Positions 31,831 through 41,659 of a DNA stretch of 64,000 bases are shown one piece after another. How positions within the stretch are numbered: position 1 is the stretch's first letter; every line of letters starts with the position of its first letter. The stretch is from Agarophyton chilense. Lineage: Eukaryota > Rhodophyta > Florideophyceae > Gracilariales > Gracilariaceae. The stretch lies in assembly GCA_030374765.1 (NCBI GenBank), contig JARGXX010000012.1:62001-126000 (forward strand). The letters run 5' to 3'. The notes below the pieces were generated by a model. That model was not told the DNA's origin. It saw nothing but the letters and a program-made list of their open reading frames with translations, and searched no databases. A program made the position numbers and the translations under genes.

Positions 31831-34002
31831 TAAACACTACACGTGGCTGACAACACCTAGATGGTAGCTCGCCCGGAGCTGCATGGACAATGATCCCTCG
31901 CATCCATCACCTACAAGGTCAGTGAAGTATATCGCCAACCTCAGAGGTCAAACCTTCTCCCACTTTACGACACAAGGAGAACGGTGGAGTAGATATTTAA
32001 AGAGATCAAGATGCATTTTACTATCCTGGATTTTAAGCGCAAGATGAAAATATTGAAAAGCCCCATCGTATTGCTTTTCCTCTGCTGCATGTTCTTAAGC
32101 AGCTGCTGTAATTTCATTTATCCCAACCAGATATCGAAACACTTTGCTTGCCCCCCTCCTTCACTCGAGTATTACTTGGCCATGCACACAGAAAATTAAG
32201 ATAGGCGAGCGGAGATTGCAAGGACCAAGTCCGGAAATGAGATTGTGCGAGCTTTTAGGCAGCCGTGGACCGCAGAAACGCTCCGCGAGGAGAAAACTGC
32301 GCTTCTCTACTGCAATTTTGCTAATTCCAAGCTTCAAAAACCGCCGCAACGCATGAAAACCTTATTTCTGCTGAGAATAGAAAAGGCCTAGTAAGGCGTT
32401 TTATTTGTTCAACTTTAGCTCGCTGGTCTCCAAAAGCTCCAAATAACGCTCTTTTTGTTCTTGAAGTCGCGTTTTTTCTCCACATCACACTAATGACGTT
32501 CGAACTCCACCTGATCACTCTCGAAGTCACTGCAGACCATTTTTGAATCTGCAATCAAATCACCAAACGCTGCAAGCTCTTCTTCGATACCACCACTTCG
32601 TAACTTCTTCCACTTCTTGCGGTTTTTAACACTACCGCCCAAATCACTTTTTAAACCTTCATTGTGGCTCTTAAAGTCGGATCAGAGCTTACTGTTGTGG
32701 GACATGGAAGCGGAAACAAGTTTGTTTTCTATATGCTCCTTCTGTTTCTTGGTTTTGGCTACTTTATCCTTCTTCTCCCTTTTCTTCTGCTCGAAATTTT
32801 TCTCTGGGTCACGAATTTAAGAAACGGGAGCTTAATTGCCGCAACTTTTTGTTGAAGAGTGTAGCAATCCTGTCATTGTTTCCAAATGGCTTTACAGGTC
32901 ATAATGGTGTTATGATTGCAGCCCGTAGCTAGTTCTTCATAAAAACGGCGCATTGGCTCATGAGGAGCTATGTGTGCCTTAGTAGCTGCCCTTTTGCGTA
33001 CGATTATATGTTTTTTCAGAGAAGTATACTTCAAGCGACGGCGACGAAGTTGCGGCGTTTGTAATCTTGCATAGAAAATGTCGCAATGCAGGATGAATTA
33101 CATGGCGTTATATTTGGCACAGGCTGAACAGCTTCCTGGTGAAGAACTGTCTGGACGGGCGCGATGGACGCAGGCATTTGAGACCAAGCAGCGGTTGTAT
33201 GTTGCGTAGAAGAGGACGAGGCAGTGTCGCTGGCAATAGCGGGGGATAAGGGTCTTGGTTTGGTTTGTGAGGGATGCACGGCATAGAATACTCAAAGGCT
33301 GCTGGTGCTTTCAAGGTGGGTATCTACCTTCACGCCAAATTAAATTCCTCACGGCTGTGCAGCTTTCTCAGACTCGAGACGAAACGGGCACAATTCAGCC
33401 GGGTTTGTGACGAGCCGGAGGGAGAATTCTGCAAGGGTGCTGCCACTGTAATTTTTATTCTTGAGATGCTTTTATTGGAGACAGGGCTCCTTATCTGTGT
33501 TCAGCTAGCAATTCCTGGATGCATACTAATTTAGTGTAGTTTATTGGGCTCTGTTCACCAGGCGTGTAGAGCTTCGGAATTAGGCAAGTGCGGGAGTATT
33601 TTGCTTTGGGACATGGCCCGGAAAACATATAATCTGTGAGACATGTGACTATTGTTCATGCTCGTAGGGCCACAGGAACGTTAGCCAGTTCTCTCTTCGC
33701 ATGTTCTCCAATTTCTTTGTCTTCAAGAATGTAGTTCAATTCGAGCGTGGAGCCCAATCTTCGGAAGGCTGGTTAGCGACCACCATCGCAACCTGCGTTG
33801 GACAGAAATTGGCTTTCCTGGACCCATCTTTGTACTTCTTCGATTTGTTTGCGTTTTCATTCTAAAACAAATCTTAACCTGAGTCTCTGAGTATTTGAAT
33901 GAACCTCTTTACTATTGCATTAAGTCAATTTACTCGCACGCACGAGGTCTGTTTAAGCTTGATTGAAGAACCACAATCTTGTCTTTTCCCGCATTCTCCT
34001 CG
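31831..34002 (-). other. Intergenic region with decayed minus-strand coding-like sequence
   Basis: On the minus strand, about 32.95-32.35 kb reads as lysine/glutamate-rich, probably coiled-coil protein sequence broken by stops (for example EQKKREKKDKVAKTKKQKEH and EELAAFGDLIADSKMV). Another minus-strand frame at 33031-33279 is serine/threonine/proline-rich. Neither is recognised. The last 450 bp before 34003 have no coding signal and should hold the promoter of the glycosyltransferase gene. Confidence 0.3.
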
Positions 34003-35856
34003 ATGGATATTTCACATGCACACCACACCGCCTCAACATCTAATACATCAACAAGCAGACGCTCACGTTCCCGACACTGGCGCAGTGCCGGATTCAAATC
34101 CAATCGCCATTTTTTGGGCTCTCAACTCTTGGAAAATGCTTTAGTCTACTTTGTGATTCCACTGCAGTGTGTAGCTATAGGCATCGTGGTGTTCTTGATA
34201 TCTAGGAAGAACCAGGAAATAATATCCTTGACAAGATCAGAAACCGATTTCTTTTCGCGAAGTGATTATAATGCGGACTACAAACCATTGAGTGGTCAGC
34301 GTAGTAGTACAACAACGAGTAGAGAACACATATTTTCGGGCTTTTGGCCGTTCCTTCAAACCTCGCGTTCTCCAGAAATACCTTGCCCTACCGAGAAATG
34401 CGATGTAGATCAGTGGGATTATATCGGCGAGAAATGTTATTACCGTTCGGCTCCCGTCAAGGATAATATGGGCCACAACTCGTCGATTTGGAGCTTGGTT
34501 CAGGATAACACATACTATTCCGAAGAGTTTGACTTTGGTTGTCCAGTTCACGTCTGCCGGAAACAGTGGTATGAAGAGATTGACAAAACTGATCACGTCG
34601 TCCTTAGAGTGTTGCACCAGTACTATCAAAATGATACACCATGGAATCTAGAAAGAATGTACCTCGGAAACAAGTATGTGCGCATGACTAGATTTTGGGG
34701 ACTTGAGTATAAATTGAATGGAGGGTTCACCCTGACGAAGGCCAATGACGATGGTTCTGAGGAAGTAGAAGAAAAGAATGCGACGATCACCATCCGAAGG
34801 GGCTTCACGCAAAAGTTTTGTGATGTTCTCGTTAACACCGAAGTTCCACCCCCTACCACGCCAATATACATCGTTGTCCCATATACGGGGAGAATAGAGC
34901 AGCTCCAGTGTTTCTACGACAATTTCAAGGACTTGATTGCTTCTGGACTCAACCTGCGTTTAATCGTGTCCACTCACGGAGGGGCGGTCCATTTGTTAAG
35001 TGCAGCTGAGACTTTACGTGAGATGCAAATCGGTATAACGGAAGGAGAGTTTTCCGATGGTCATCAGGTTCAGGTTATTGAAACATCAGGAGACCACCTT
35101 GGAAAATTTTCCAGATCAAAAGCATTGCTAGACGGATCGAGGTTCGTTCCTTTGAATGCCCTCATGTTCATTTGTGACGTTGACATGATCGTCAAGAAGG
35201 AATTCTTCGACAATTGCAGATATAATACACAGCAAAACCATCAAGTTTACTATCCAGTCATGTACAGCATGTACCCATACGGTAGTCGCGTAGAAAAGGA
35301 GCACGGATACTGGCGTAGCGGATCGTTAGGAATGCTTTGTGTGTACAAGAGTGATTTTGAAAAGACAGAGGCGTGGTCCCCCGGTGAAAATCAGAAGAAC
35401 TTCTTGGGATGGGGCTACGAGGATATCGCACTTCATCAAGAGTTTTCGAATCACCCGCAAATAACTGTATTTCAAGCCGTGGAACCAAACTTGTTACATC
35501 GTTGGCACCCCAAGTATTGTGAGTTCAACAAGCATCTTGTTGCTTGTCTCGGAACTGTTTTTCAAAACATGGGTAGTAAGCGCTTTTTGGCAAACTTGAT
35601 CGCATACTATGGCATTGACGTTTCGAGTGTACCCTATCAACCGGGAAGCGTTCGGTTTCGTGAATACAAGAACGAAACCACGGGCGAAATGATGGGTGGT
35701 TCAAATAAAACAACCGAACCGTCGCTGGACGAATCCAGCGAAAAGTGGAACCAATTAAAGGCCGCGTACGAGACGAAGCTAAAGGGAGGACGAATTGGAT
35801 TCATAAGTACCCTTGCCAACGAAGCAATTGAGGCTAGAGATCGAATACGCGTATAG
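34003..35856 (+). CDS. CHGN-type (chondroitin N-acetylgalactosaminyltransferase-like) glycosyltransferase
   Basis: The single-exon gene encodes 617 residues. ATG at 34003 is the first in-frame ATG. The N-terminus is basic, followed by one hydrophobic segment at about residues 46-67, so it is predicted to be a type II Golgi membrane protein. The lumenal catalytic half begins near residue 285 (PIYIVVPYTGR). It carries a DVD metal-binding motif at 392-394, the G-W-G-Y-E-D motif at 469-474 and H-R-W-H-P at 499-503, all hallmarks of the CHGN/GT7-like transferases that add GalNAc or hexose from a UDP-sugar. The region before it is cysteine-containing and family-specific. Red algae make no classical chondroitin; GT7-like enzymes have been proposed for sulfated galactans, so that role is inference. 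It is the left edge of the gene island. Confidence 0.85.
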   Translation: MDISHAHHTASTSNTSTSRRSRSRHWRSAGFKSNRHFLGSQLLENALVYFVIPLQCVAIGIVVFLISRKNQEIISLTRSETDFFSRSDYNADYKPLSGQRSSTTTSREHIFSGFWPFLQTSRSPEIPCPTEKCDVDQWDYIGEKCYYRSAPVKDNMGHNSSIWSLVQDNTYYSEEFDFGCPVHVCRKQWYEEIDKTDHVVLRVLHQYYQNDTPWNLERMYLGNKYVRMTRFWGLEYKLNGGFTLTKANDDGSEEVEEKNATITIRRGFTQKFCDVLVNTEVPPPTTPIYIVVPYTGRIEQLQCFYDNFKDLIASGLNLRLIVSTHGGAVHLLSAAETLREMQIGITEGEFSDGHQVQVIETSGDHLGKFSRSKALLDGSRFVPLNALMFICDVDMIVKKEFFDNCRYNTQQNHQVYYPVMYSMYPYGSRVEKEHGYWRSGSLGMLCVYKSDFEKTEAWSPGENQKNFLGWGYEDIALHQEFSNHPQITVFQAVEPNLLHRWHPKYCEFNKHLVACLGTVFQNMGSKRFLANLIAYYGIDVSSVPYQPGSVRFREYKNETTGEMMGGSNKTTEPSLDESSEKWNQLKAAYETKLKGGRIGFISTLANEAIEARDRIRV

Positions 35857-36858
35857 TCTTTTTATTTGCGAAGAGAACTTTGAAGAGCTTCAAAACTCGT
35901 TCTACTCATTGGGAAATCTGTTCTTTCATTGATTTGCAATACTTTGTTCGACAGGATTCGTCGGGTTTAAATTCAGTCTGAGATTGGTATAGACTTGTTC
36001 GACTTTCATGGTGCTTTATGAGCAAATTGAGAAAGCAAGAGTCTGCCGAAACCTCGTCTGGCTCTGCGTACGAAGGTAACATGGCGAGAGAAGCCGAGCT
36101 TACATCAGCGTACTTCACAATCTGACATGCACAAGCTGCACTTTTTCTATTACGTTATACCTCTGTGTGAAAGCTCTTCGTTGGGCAGGTGGGCTTTCTG
36201 TCACGAGAAACCCGCAACATCTGTTTTTGCACTTGCGCTAGGCAGCAATTCGCAGTCCCAAGAAAATTATGGCAATGCATTGTGTGAAGACACGCAGCAT
36301 GCAACGAATCGGGGCTGTCGATGAAATTGAAATGTCCTGAAGATATCTATGTTTAGCCTTTCAGAAGAAAATGAAACTAAGTCCAACACTTGAACTCTGA
36401 CCGTTTCGAAATGAATACTCTTGAACACAACAAACAACTACAGATATTAGTAAACCAATACAGGAACGTACGAAAATGACATCAGTCATACATTACAACA
36501 TTTTAGCGACTAGCCGTGTTGAGTATTCATAGCAGTCTATCGATGTTGTAACAAGATAGCTCCAAGGGTAGGCCTGAGTGCTGAGGAGATGATATTAACG
36601 CATTGGCTGCGATTCCCAGCTGACATCCTACTAATCGCTCGTGAGCGCAGCTCAGATATCCATAAAGCTTATACTCGAAGCATTCGACGGTACCAACCGC
36701 AACAGCAGTAGCGGAATGGGACTCCGGTTTTGTATATAAAGAGGTCCACAAAGCAAAGCCCAGGAGTCGGTCAACGCTAAAAGCGGGACCACGCCTACTA
36801 ATAACTCCTTCTCAGTTCCCACAGCTTATGGAAATCTACCATGAAGAAAATTTCAGGG
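35857..36858. other. Convergent intergenic region
   Basis: This 1.0-kb space lies between two genes that end facing each other. Short open frames (35906-36118, 36127-36324, 36527-36751) are below 75 residues and lack coding character. No repeat or RNA gene is seen. Confidence 0.5.
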
Positions 36859-38190
36859 CTAGTCGTTTTTCACGGAAGCGGATTCTTTGGCTTCCCGTCT
36901 TAGTCTTCGCTTCTCTTGTAGTGAGAGTCGTTTCGAGCCAGATGTCGGCTCAGCAGCTCTTTCACTGCTTGCTGACGTGGAAGGCGATGACTTGTTCGGA
37001 AGTTTGGCCGTGAGAGCGGAGAGAGCAGAGAGAGCAGACATGGTGTCGCCTGCATCATTCAAAGGCTTTGTTGGGGATTCGTCAACAGTGGACATAAATG
37101 GCGTGGACCCGTTAGCATGGGATTGGAGCCCATTAGGTGGTGATGGGACCTTCGGAGCAACAGGAGCGTGTTCACTATTCGCAGGTTGTTCATCCGAGTT
37201 GGATTTCCCAGCGCTCTCTGCTGCTGCTGATTTGGACATGTCCTCTGGTATATCGGGCTTGTTAGCTTCTGTGTCCTTGGTTGACGAAGTGTCTTGTGTG
37301 CCCGCATTCGCACGAACGTCGGAGTCTTTATTGGCAACCGCGGTATCATTAGGGTGACCCGCCTCAGAATCAGAGGGCTTGGGTTCATCAGTGTGTTCGA
37401 CCTTGGCGGCAGAGGAAGTGGTTTGTTCGGCTTTCGGCTCTCTCTTGTCCTTTTTCGAGGACTGCTGCTGTTCTTTCTGTGGATCAGTGCTTGTGTCCTC
37501 ACTCTTTTGTTCAGGATCAGAGTCGGGGGGTTTCTCGCTGGAATCAGCTGGTGGAGCGGACTTCTTCAGGGTGTCCTTCAGATTAGCAAAAGAATCTCCA
37601 TCTTCTTCCTGTGGCTCGTCCACATCCGGCAGCGGAGTACTTCCGCTCGGCTTGAGGCGGCTGGCAGGGTTGGGGCCAGCGCTCTTAATGATGTCAGCCA
37701 GCGTGAGAGGTTTCTTCGCCGCTTCACGTTCCTTGCGTTTTGCTTCACGACGACGCTGTCTCTCCAGTTTCTCACGTTTTTGCTTTTCAGGATCAATGGA
37801 GGGCATGTTAGGCGGCGGTGGCGGCGGCATTGGCGGCGGTCCAGGCGGTGCGCCCGGTACAGGACGCGCAGGAGGAGCAGTAGGGGTCATAACAGACGTG
37901 AGCGGCGGCGATCCGATCGGAGAGGAGGACGGATACGCGGCAGGTCTCAAGCGCGGGCCGCGCGATGAACGACGATCGTTGGGCAGTGGTTCCCACCGCG
38001 CAGTTGGCGGCGTGCCGCCACCCAACGGGGTGGTACGATCCATTCGCGAAATCTCCGTGCGAAGACGTAGAAGCTCACTTTCAAGCAAAGCTAGCTTCTC
38101 GGAGCGCATTGCTTTTGCGTAGCGCTCGCGCTCCTTGGCGCGGGCAGCGCGCCTGGTAGCGAGTTCGGCCTCCAGGTCTGAATCGGACAT
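36859..38190 (-). CDS. Coiled-coil / polyproline protein, weakly like mitochondrial fission regulator family
   Basis: Starting at ATG 38190 (MSDSDLEAEL) the protein has 443 residues. The frame stays open up to 38733, with other possible ATGs at 38385 and 38412, but that upstream part looks less protein-like. In order: a coiled coil at about residues 5-48 (EKLALLESELLRLRTEI), a basic/proline linker, a polyproline run at about 116-128, a very charged helix, then PLTLADIIKSAG near 160. The acidic, low-complexity second half ends in a basic LQEKRRLRREAK tail. Coiled coil, polyproline and a short LADIIK-like motif in this order recall the MTFR family and also actin regulators with WH2-like motifs. 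Neither match is firm. It diverges from the plastid-protein gene on the right. Confidence 0.6.
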   Translation of the reverse strand: MSDSDLEAELATRRAARAKERERYAKAMRSEKLALLESELLRLRTEISRMDRTTPLGGGTPPTARWEPLPNDRRSSRGPRLRPAAYPSSSPIGSPPLTSVMTPTAPPARPVPGAPPGPPPMPPPPPPNMPSIDPEKQKREKLERQRRREAKRKEREAAKKPLTLADIIKSAGPNPASRLKPSGSTPLPDVDEPQEEDGDSFANLKDTLKKSAPPADSSEKPPDSDPEQKSEDTSTDPQKEQQQSSKKDKREPKAEQTTSSAAKVEHTDEPKPSDSEAGHPNDTAVANKDSDVRANAGTQDTSSTKDTEANKPDIPEDMSKSAAAESAGKSNSDEQPANSEHAPVAPKVPSPPNGLQSHANGSTPFMSTVDESPTKPLNDAGDTMSALSALSALTAKLPNKSSPSTSASSERAAEPTSGSKRLSLQEKRRLRREAKESASVKND

Positions 38191-38863
38191 GGCGTTGACC
38201 CTGCGCGAGGAAACATGTTTGTAACGACGTGCCCGACGCCTGCGTGTGGGTCGGGCATGGCGCGCGTGTCGCGGTAGCTCGACGGACGGTACTGACTGGA
38301 TGGAGTGTACGGCATCGCGCACGACTCGATCGCCGGCGAGCTTTAGGTTGGCAAAATGCGAGAGAATGATAGTCTGCGTGGACATGGGGTGGCGATGCGA
38401 CGAGGAGGCCATCAGCGCGCTTACGACATGATGCGCGCGCGCTGCGCGAATGAGGGGGACGAAGGGAGCGGGGGGGTGAGATGGGCTGCAGAAAGCGCGC
38501 GTAGAATGTTGACAATTGCTACCCTTGGTATCTATCGCCACACCTGCGCGGTCGCCGATTGCGCTTGAACGTGCGCCCACTGCGCAGTGCCGTTCTGTGT
38601 GGCTGGCTGCGCAGTGTGCATATCTGTGATTTGCCCAGCCAAGTTTACCGTTTGCCTCTCTTGCTCTTTGCCTTGTAAACGTGTACACGCGTCGTACGAA
38701 ATTGTTTGATGTGCGACGTGTCCACGAAACCACGTCGTGACAGGCAGCCGATCTGAGCTGAAACCAATGCGGCCTTTGTTTGGCTTCGCCTCGAGATTAT
38801 ATTCTACACGCTCCATTGCCGTCCCTCTCGGTCGTCTACTCATCGCCCCGTCCCGCTCGTACC
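38191..38863. promoter_or_regulatory. Divergent promoter region
   Basis: This interval separates the start of the minus-strand coiled-coil gene from the plus-strand plastid-protein gene. It is GC-rich, contains a run of G near 38469-38475, and has no clear TATA box. It probably holds both promoters. If the upstream ATGs of the left gene are used, the shared region shrinks to about 450 bp. Confidence 0.4.
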
Positions 38864-39454
38864 ATGGCGTTCGTTCAGCCTGCACTTCTGCCGCGAATTG
38901 GCCTTTCGCACTCCTCGACGCGCCTTTCCACGCGGCCTGCCGCTCCGATCTGCGTACCTTGTGCGCCCCTGGAGATCCGCGCAGCAAAGCATGCGCAGTT
39001 CAAGGGCGCGAAGAAGGCCGATCGCTTGCGCCCGAAGAAGCGCAGGCCTTCAGATAAAAACCGCAAACCTCCATCGTTCGACCCGGAGCCACTGCGAGCC
39101 GAAGGGTTTGTTTTCGCGTTTTAACTCTTATACTCCACAATGTGACCTCAATGTTTTACTGACGTGTGCTAATATGTTTTTCTCTTTATTGTATGTGTTC
39201 GTGCTGTCAGCTTGCCCCCGGTTTACAAGATCATAAAGCCAGACGAGCTTGAAAGCGCCTTTGGTGCAGCGCAAGTCATTGCCAGCGCCGAGCTGGTAGC
39301 CGCCGAGCTCACTGCTCAGGATAAGTTTGAGGAGAGCACTACCATTGCTTCCAATGACGCGCAGCCATCAGAGCAAGGCCGCATCGAGGAGAAAAATGCT
39401 GCAATTGTGGGCGAATCCGAGCCACAACAAACTGACATAGGCAATCAGCAATAG
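38864..39454 (+). CDS. Plastid-targeted protein resembling ribosomal protein cL38 (PSRP6), one intron
   Basis: Exons 38864-39105 and 39211-39454 flank a 105-bp intron with donor GTTTGT and acceptor GTCAG, giving 161 residues. The start ACCATGG is a strong context. The N-terminus MAFVQPALLPRIG is a typical red-algal transit peptide with an early phenylalanine, serine/threonine-rich afterwards and without acids. The mature core KKADRLRPKKRRPSDKNRKP, followed across the splice by LPPVYKII, resembles the basic R-P-K-K...K-P...L-P-P-x-W core of plastid-specific ribosomal protein cL38/PSRP6. A C-terminal acidic extension of about 70 residues is unusual for that family. Targeting is well supported and the cL38 identity is tentative. 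Confidence 0.65.
39106..39210 (+). other. Spliceosomal intron of the plastid-protein gene
   Basis: The interval has GT...AG ends (GTTTGT donor, TTCGTGCTGTCAG acceptor), is AT-rich compared with the exons, and falls in phase 2. Removing it joins Gly to Leu-Pro-Pro and keeps one frame. Without splicing, the first frame stops shortly after the donor. Confidence 0.75.
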
Positions 39455-39839
39455 GCCCACACTAACCCGTGTCGTCGTAGCGAGCCCTTGGCCATGTCAT
39501 CCGAAGCATACCAGTTCTCCGGCCAACATCGTCGATTCCGCCTCGCACGTCGTAGTTGTGCTTAGCAGTTTGTTGTGCAATCACTGCCGTTGCTGGTCTG
39601 TTCTGTTCGCATTGAGTGTTGAGAGTGCCGCCTATCGCTAACACCCTATCTACCAGCTACATAGCAAGGTCGGTTGTAAAGGGAGCCTTGTTTAGTTTTG
39701 GTTTACTTCAGCTCCTAATTTCATCGCGCCTCGCACGCCCGTGGTGCTGCCCGTTTTCAAAATTTCACTCTTTCGCGCCTATGGCTGACTTCTCATTGTG
39801 ATGCTGCAGTAGTGGTAGTCGCCATTCTTGTTTGCCGTT
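39455..39839. other. Convergent intergenic region
   Basis: This 385-bp spacer lies between two tail-to-tail genes. No coding, repeat or RNA signal is seen; both 3' UTRs must lie here. Confidence 0.5.
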
Positions 39840-40790
39840 TTATTTCTCCATCATGTCTTCAAGGACTTTCTCCTTCTTCTTCGTAGCATCCGCGATTAGC
39901 TTTTCCGCTTGCCCTGCTTCGGCAACAGCCTTGAACAGATTGACGATGAACGGGACAAAATTCCACCGTCTTCGCATATTTTCTTTGTGCCATCTATCGT
40001 GTTTCTCCGTTTGCTGTGCCAATTCTGCCTCTATGGACGCAATTCTTCCACTGTTGGCATCGGTGTGTTCTCGTAGCTTTTCCACCTCACCTTGGAGTCG
40101 CTCTCGAGGATCCTCCACAACCATCATAATGTTGAACCGAATCTCACTTCCATTATACTCCTCTATTCTTTGAGTAATGATGGGTGTGACAACATCTATC
40201 CAATCAGTACTTTCATCATAAGCTCCATGTTCTCGCGGTCCCTCTTGTAATCCGTCCAGTTCGAACACTTTCCCATCGTGTGGAAGGTACGCTACAAAGT
40301 GGAAGGGGTCCTCTTTCTCCATAGTCTGGCTGTCTTCTACTACAAACTGATGTTGCGGTGCAAAGGAATTGTGTGCAGCGCGGATCACTTCTGAATTCGA
40401 AACTACCATTCCTTTAGTCATTGAGTCCATACCATTTGAAAAGTCTTTGAATCTGGACAGCTCTTCTCCTATTGAAAGGCAGGACGTATTCATCACGATG
40501 GAAAGAAGTGCTTGTGTTGCACATGCGTTTGTGATCGTTTGATTTGCGAAGAACAGTGATTCAGGGGCAGGATTAAAAAGCTTTCCTGGACGGTTTCGAG
40601 CAATGCTGCGCTCGTCCGCTCGATACTTGAATAAGAATACGAGTCCATACACTTGGCCAAACTGAGAAATCAAGTGCTTATCCAATGCATAAAGCTCCTC
40701 TACCTGTACGTTCCTCACTCCGATTTCACGCAGTAGTTCCGTGAACACACCTGGATCCGATTCTATCGTGCACCATCCGAGATCGGACAT
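39840..40790 (-). CDS. UCHL5: Ubiquitin C-terminal hydrolase UCHL5/UCH37 (peptidase C12)
   Basis: The intronless gene encodes 316 residues starting MSDLGWCTIESDPGVFTELL, the usual UCH N-terminus. The catalytic set is complete: oxyanion glutamine Q84 (FANQTITNACATQA), nucleophile C90, histidine H164 (DPFHFVAYLP) and aspartate D179 (FELDGLQEGP). After the UCH core, a helical C-terminal part contains RRRWNFVPFIVNLFKAVAE. That is the UCH37-specific domain that binds the proteasome subunit Rpn13 and, in animals, INO80-complex proteins. Length and layout match human UCHL5. The enzyme trims ubiquitin chains at the 19S proteasome. It lies tail-to-tail with the plastid-protein gene. Confidence 0.95.
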   Translation of the reverse strand: MSDLGWCTIESDPGVFTELLREIGVRNVQVEELYALDKHLISQFGQVYGLVFLFKYRADERSIARNRPGKLFNPAPESLFFANQTITNACATQALLSIVMNTSCLSIGEELSRFKDFSNGMDSMTKGMVVSNSEVIRAAHNSFAPQHQFVVEDSQTMEKEDPFHFVAYLPHDGKVFELDGLQEGPREHGAYDESTDWIDVVTPIITQRIEEYNGSEIRFNIMMVVEDPRERLQGEVEKLREHTDANSGRIASIEAELAQQTEKHDRWHKENMRRRWNFVPFIVNLFKAVAEAGQAEKLIADATKKKEKVLEDMMEK

Positions 40791-41161
40791 CTTGATCTAA
40801 AGAGGAAAACGGTTAAAGTATCAATTCTTCGTTGTTTTGTTTTCAACTGCTGCCAAAGTTTTGGACGCATTAACAGGATTGCGTCATGAGTGCGGTGCGC
40901 ACGATGGATGTAGGGTGAACGCACGGGGGGGAGGGGATTGGCAAGATGAGCGCAAGAAGTGGGCGTAAAATGAACGATGAAAAAAGTGAGGTGAGCTGGA
41001 TAACAACATGCAGAAGGGCAAGATAAGTTCCTAATCTTGTACAGTGGTATGCAAAAATAAAAGAACGGTGTGTTTATTGAACAAACAAAAAGATTTAGAC
41101 GATAGCAAGCTGACACATCATCGATAGACAACATTCATGTAAACGTCATATCCGTTCAAAT
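40791..41161. other. Upstream region of the UCHL5 gene
   Basis: No gene is seen in this 371-bp interval. It lies between the UCHL5 start and the end of the next minus-strand gene, so it should hold the UCHL5 promoter. It contains a G-rich run near 40920-40940. Confidence 0.4.
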
Positions 41162-41659
41162 CTAGGTAGGGGACACAACGCGGGTGGCTACAACCCAAGG
41201 GGACACAAGTAGTAGATGTCTCTTGAGAGTACCAGCCCAGGATAAGGCAAAGAAAAGAAGTCCAAGAAAGACGACAGAAAAAAGGAATATAATGGGTATG
41301 CTGCTGCAAACGGCACAGCGCTTCAGGGAGATTTTACGAGATGGAGGACGGCGGCGAAGCTTCTCACGCTGAGTAACGACTCGAAGGATGTGGCGGGCGC
41401 GAAAGGTGCTAAGTGTTTCGGTAGACAGTGTAGATTTGGTTCGTTCTTTGGCTTCTTTGGGGACGCTGACGGCTTCCACTTGCGAATCGAAACCTTGAAC
41501 AGTTGACTATTCGCTCGAAGAAATTGCAGACGTTTGCACTATATGCAAGAAATACATAAGTTAGTACTTTCACTGAATACCAGAAGAGCAGTTAAAGTCA
41601 CTTACTTTTGAACAAATTCCAAATGACCATGACCGTAGAGTGTTAGCCTCACGCCGCAT
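41162..41659 (-). CDS. Putative two-exon small membrane protein
   Basis: A 54-base first exon (41659-41606, starting MRREANTLRSWS) ends at a perfect donor GTAAGT in phase 0. A second exon from 41506 (after ...GAATAG) to 41162 stays in frame and gives about 132 residues. It has a basic region (HILRVVTQREKLRRRPPSRK), then one strong hydrophobic segment (IPIIFLFSVVFLGLLFFALS) and a short tail, so a single-pass membrane protein is likely. A T-Q-R just before one membrane span is loosely like RAMP4/SERP1 ER proteins. A better-looking acceptor (TTGCATATAG, exon from 41538) would instead give an 89-residue basic protein in another frame. The long frame of exon 2 has no ATG of its own, which supports splicing. 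Confidence 0.4.

Noticed and set aside
37294-38122. Long plus-strand frames of 224 and 247 codons opposite the coiled-coil gene
   Set aside because: They are glycine/serine/arginine-rich shadows of a GC-rich gene on the other strand; only the minus-strand frame shows ordered protein features.
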